64,000 nucleotides of DNA from Cucumis sativus. Lineage: Eukaryota > Streptophyta > Magnoliopsida > Cucurbitales > Cucurbitaceae. Each line of letters begins with the position of its first letter. The stretch's first letter is position 1. The notes under the pieces were generated by a model, which saw only the letters and a program-made list of their open reading frames with translations, did no database searches and was not told the origin of the DNA. Location of the stretch: contig NC_026658.2 in assembly GCF_000004075.3 (NCBI RefSeq), forward strand, positions 15,550,075-15,614,074, written 5' to 3'. A program made the position numbers and the translations under genes. Shown in pieces: positions 62,248 through 64,000 of the stretch.

Positions 62248-64000
62248 ATGGCGACCATTATTTCTAGGAGTGCGAAGCATTTACACTACGCAAATCTCAG
62301 TTTCTCTTTGCACCGGATGAGGTTACATTCTATTTCGCCTTCGCCGTCGACTTCGTCCTCTGTTCTAGCAGGCGCAAATTTTCATGATCCAGCTTTTCCC
62401 CTTCATTCGGTTGGTTTCTTCGTTGAATCATTAACTATCCGCTCTAATATTCGATCTGTGTTTTGTAATAATGTTTGTGTAGGAGTCGGTTTTCAGTGAA
62501 ATTTACACGATACTCGCTTCTATCAGCAAGTTAGTGAATATTTGTAGGTTGTAAGCTACCTTATTTGGTGGCCTAGAATGTTTGGTTGATGATAGGGAAG
62601 AAATAATGAGGATTTTTTTTTATAGTATTCCTGGCCCGACGGTATTATGAGTTCTTTTTCTTTGTTTTCTTATAAATTCTCAATTGTCACCGTCTATAGA
62701 GGTTATATATAACGAGATTGTGTATAGCATTTCTAATTATGAGTATTTTTCTATCTGTTCGGGTTCCATCTTCTTCCTTAGGGGCCAGGAATGAACTTTT
62801 TAGCTACGTATATGAGGCGGCTTTATAGTACCACTTCTACTACTGCTGATTCTCAAAGCGCAGCCTCCGAGAAATCGGCAGAGTCCAATTCTAGTGAAGG
62901 GGATAAATCGGGGAACTCAAATGAGGGCCAGGATGCCGGAAAACCTGTTCGTGGTGGGGTATGGTTGCCTTTTTCTTTTCGAATGAGCTTTCTATAATCA
63001 TCTGTAGCCTTTCTCTTGAAATTTGATCGTTTGGAGTTGATTGATTCTCTCTTTGCAGCCGGTATCATGGCTGAGTTTTCTTTTGCTGGTTGCCACTGGA
63101 GCGGGATTGGTTTTCTATTATGACAGGGAAAAGAAACGTCATATTGAAGGTAGACTACTATGGTGAGTGCCTGAGTGGAATAAATATTCTTCCCCATATT
63201 TTCTAAGAGAAGAAAATCTTCCAAGTAATGTTTATTCGAAGAGGTCTCTTGAACAAACAAAATGTGGGAGTTTGCCCTTTAATATGTTGTATATTCCTAT
63301 TGTTATTTTTCGTGTTTTGTTATCAAAGCATATCGTGACTTATAACTATTAGTATTATATAGTAAAGAATTTTCAATTAATTTTTCCTTCTAATACAGAC
63401 ACGTGAGCTAGCTCTATTTAGTATTTTCTACGCATGTGCTACTCATATGAAATGAGACACTTGACTGACCTGACCAGTTTCTTTTGTTACGTTGCTGCAT
63501 TCATTTGGGTAGTTATTTAGTTTCATGGTTCATTTCCAGCTTCATTATTTGATATCATCTATTGTCTAGCTCTGAGTGCATATTTGTAAGTCGTTTTAAT
63601 TTTTAGGAGCTGGAACTATCCCACTATTAAGGGTCAGGTCACTGGAAAATTTAATGCAACACAATAGCAAGACTAATGGGTTGTTTTTAGTAGTTAGGGC
63701 ATAATGTTTTGCTTTAGATTGTGCATGTGCAGTTTTATTTCAATATTGCTCCTTTTAATCTGCATTCGTGGTTGACATTCTTCTGAAATTAACAGAAATA
63801 AACAAAGCTTCCACAGAAGTGAAACAAGGACCGTCAGTTGGAAAAGCAGCTATTGGGGGTCCGTTTAAACTTGTCAATCATGATGGGAAGCAGGTCACAG
63901 AAAAAGACTTTTTTGGGAAATGGACATTGTTATATTTTGGCTTCACTCACTGTCCTGATATCTGCCCAGATGAGCTACAAAAGCTAGCTGCCGCAGTTGA
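62248..64000 (+). CDS. HCC1: HCC1, SCO1-type mitochondrial copper chaperone (3' part beyond window)
   Basis: Exons: 62248-62409, 62782-62958, 63059-63149, 63796 to the window edge (211 residues visible, frame still open). Residues 1-70 are Arg/Ser/His-rich with few acids, a mitochondrial targeting sequence; a Ser/Gly-rich linker follows. One membrane span is at about 117-134 ([18 protein letters not shown]), then the thioredoxin-like SCO domain. The copper-binding CxxxC is C196/C200 (HCPDIC). SCO1 delivers copper to subunit 2 of cytochrome c oxidase in the inner membrane, facing the intermembrane space. The plant paralogue HCC2 lacks this cysteine pair, which supports HCC1. The distal copper-ligand His should lie beyond position 64000. 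Site II motifs upstream suit a nuclear gene for a mitochondrial protein. Confidence 0.93.

Noticed and set aside
62853..63260. 135-aa minus-strand frame over HCC1 exons 2-3
   Set aside because: Shadow of the HCC1 coding exons, whose transit peptide, membrane span and CxxxC motif are clear on the plus strand.

Overview
This is nuclear DNA from a flowering plant. The genes are split by many short GT-AG introns, the spacers are very AT-rich, there are two eukaryotic tRNA genes, and LTR, LINE and MITE-type repeats occur throughout. Short foldback repeats with TATCA/TGATAG cores and a Myb/SANT-like relic recall what I know of cucurbit genomes, so a cucurbit is my best guess. That assignment is inference and was not tested by a search. 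There are no operons, CRISPR arrays, phages or bacterial genes.

Layout. (1) 1-3700 is intergenic, with a foldback repeat near the left end and a cluster of four ACGTGG cores at 1681-1949. (2) 3729-7255 (-) is a seven-exon Rossmann-fold (METTL21-like) methyltransferase with a MITE in one intron, followed by tRNA-Lys(CTT) at 7549-7621 (+). (3) 8875-14064 (-) is a 14-exon LIMR/LMBR1-like membrane protein whose rebuilt length is 509 aa. (4) 14790-15530 (-) is a dead Myb/SANT-like gene. (5) 15530-24500 is gene-poor and holds tRNA-Leu(TAA) at 21076-21158 (+). (6) 24698-43358 (+) is a 27-exon symplekin gene (ESP4 type, 1,334 aa), swollen by a small LTR element, a MITE, LINE pieces and other repeats in its introns. 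(7) 43700-50376 is AT-rich and contains the 5' end of a Copia element (46604-47350). (8) 50377-52593 (+) is a two-exon trihelix factor of the GT-3 type. (9) 52600-58900 is gene-poor with a possible retroelement LTR. (10) 58963-61320 (+) is a six-exon TBL3-like xylan O-acetyltransferase (440 aa). (11) 62248-64000 (+) is the start of HCC1, a SCO1-type mitochondrial copper chaperone, cut by the window edge.

All exon chains were built by hand from splice sites, reading frame and family knowledge, and every joined frame closes exactly. The genes have unrelated jobs: mRNA 3'-end formation, transcription, cell-wall acetylation, cytochrome oxidase assembly, a membrane receptor-like protein and a methyltransferase. 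They are linked by ancestry rather than by pathway. From memory, LIMR, ESP4, GT-3a and TBL3 lie in one short stretch of Arabidopsis chromosome 5 (At5g01460 to At5g01360), so four neighbours here appear to keep an ancestral order.

I found no convincing new biological system. The points most worth a second look are the nested intronic repeats of the symplekin gene, an odd first intron in the methyltransferase gene, the decayed Myb/SANT gene, the site II motifs in front of HCC1, and the conserved gene order.
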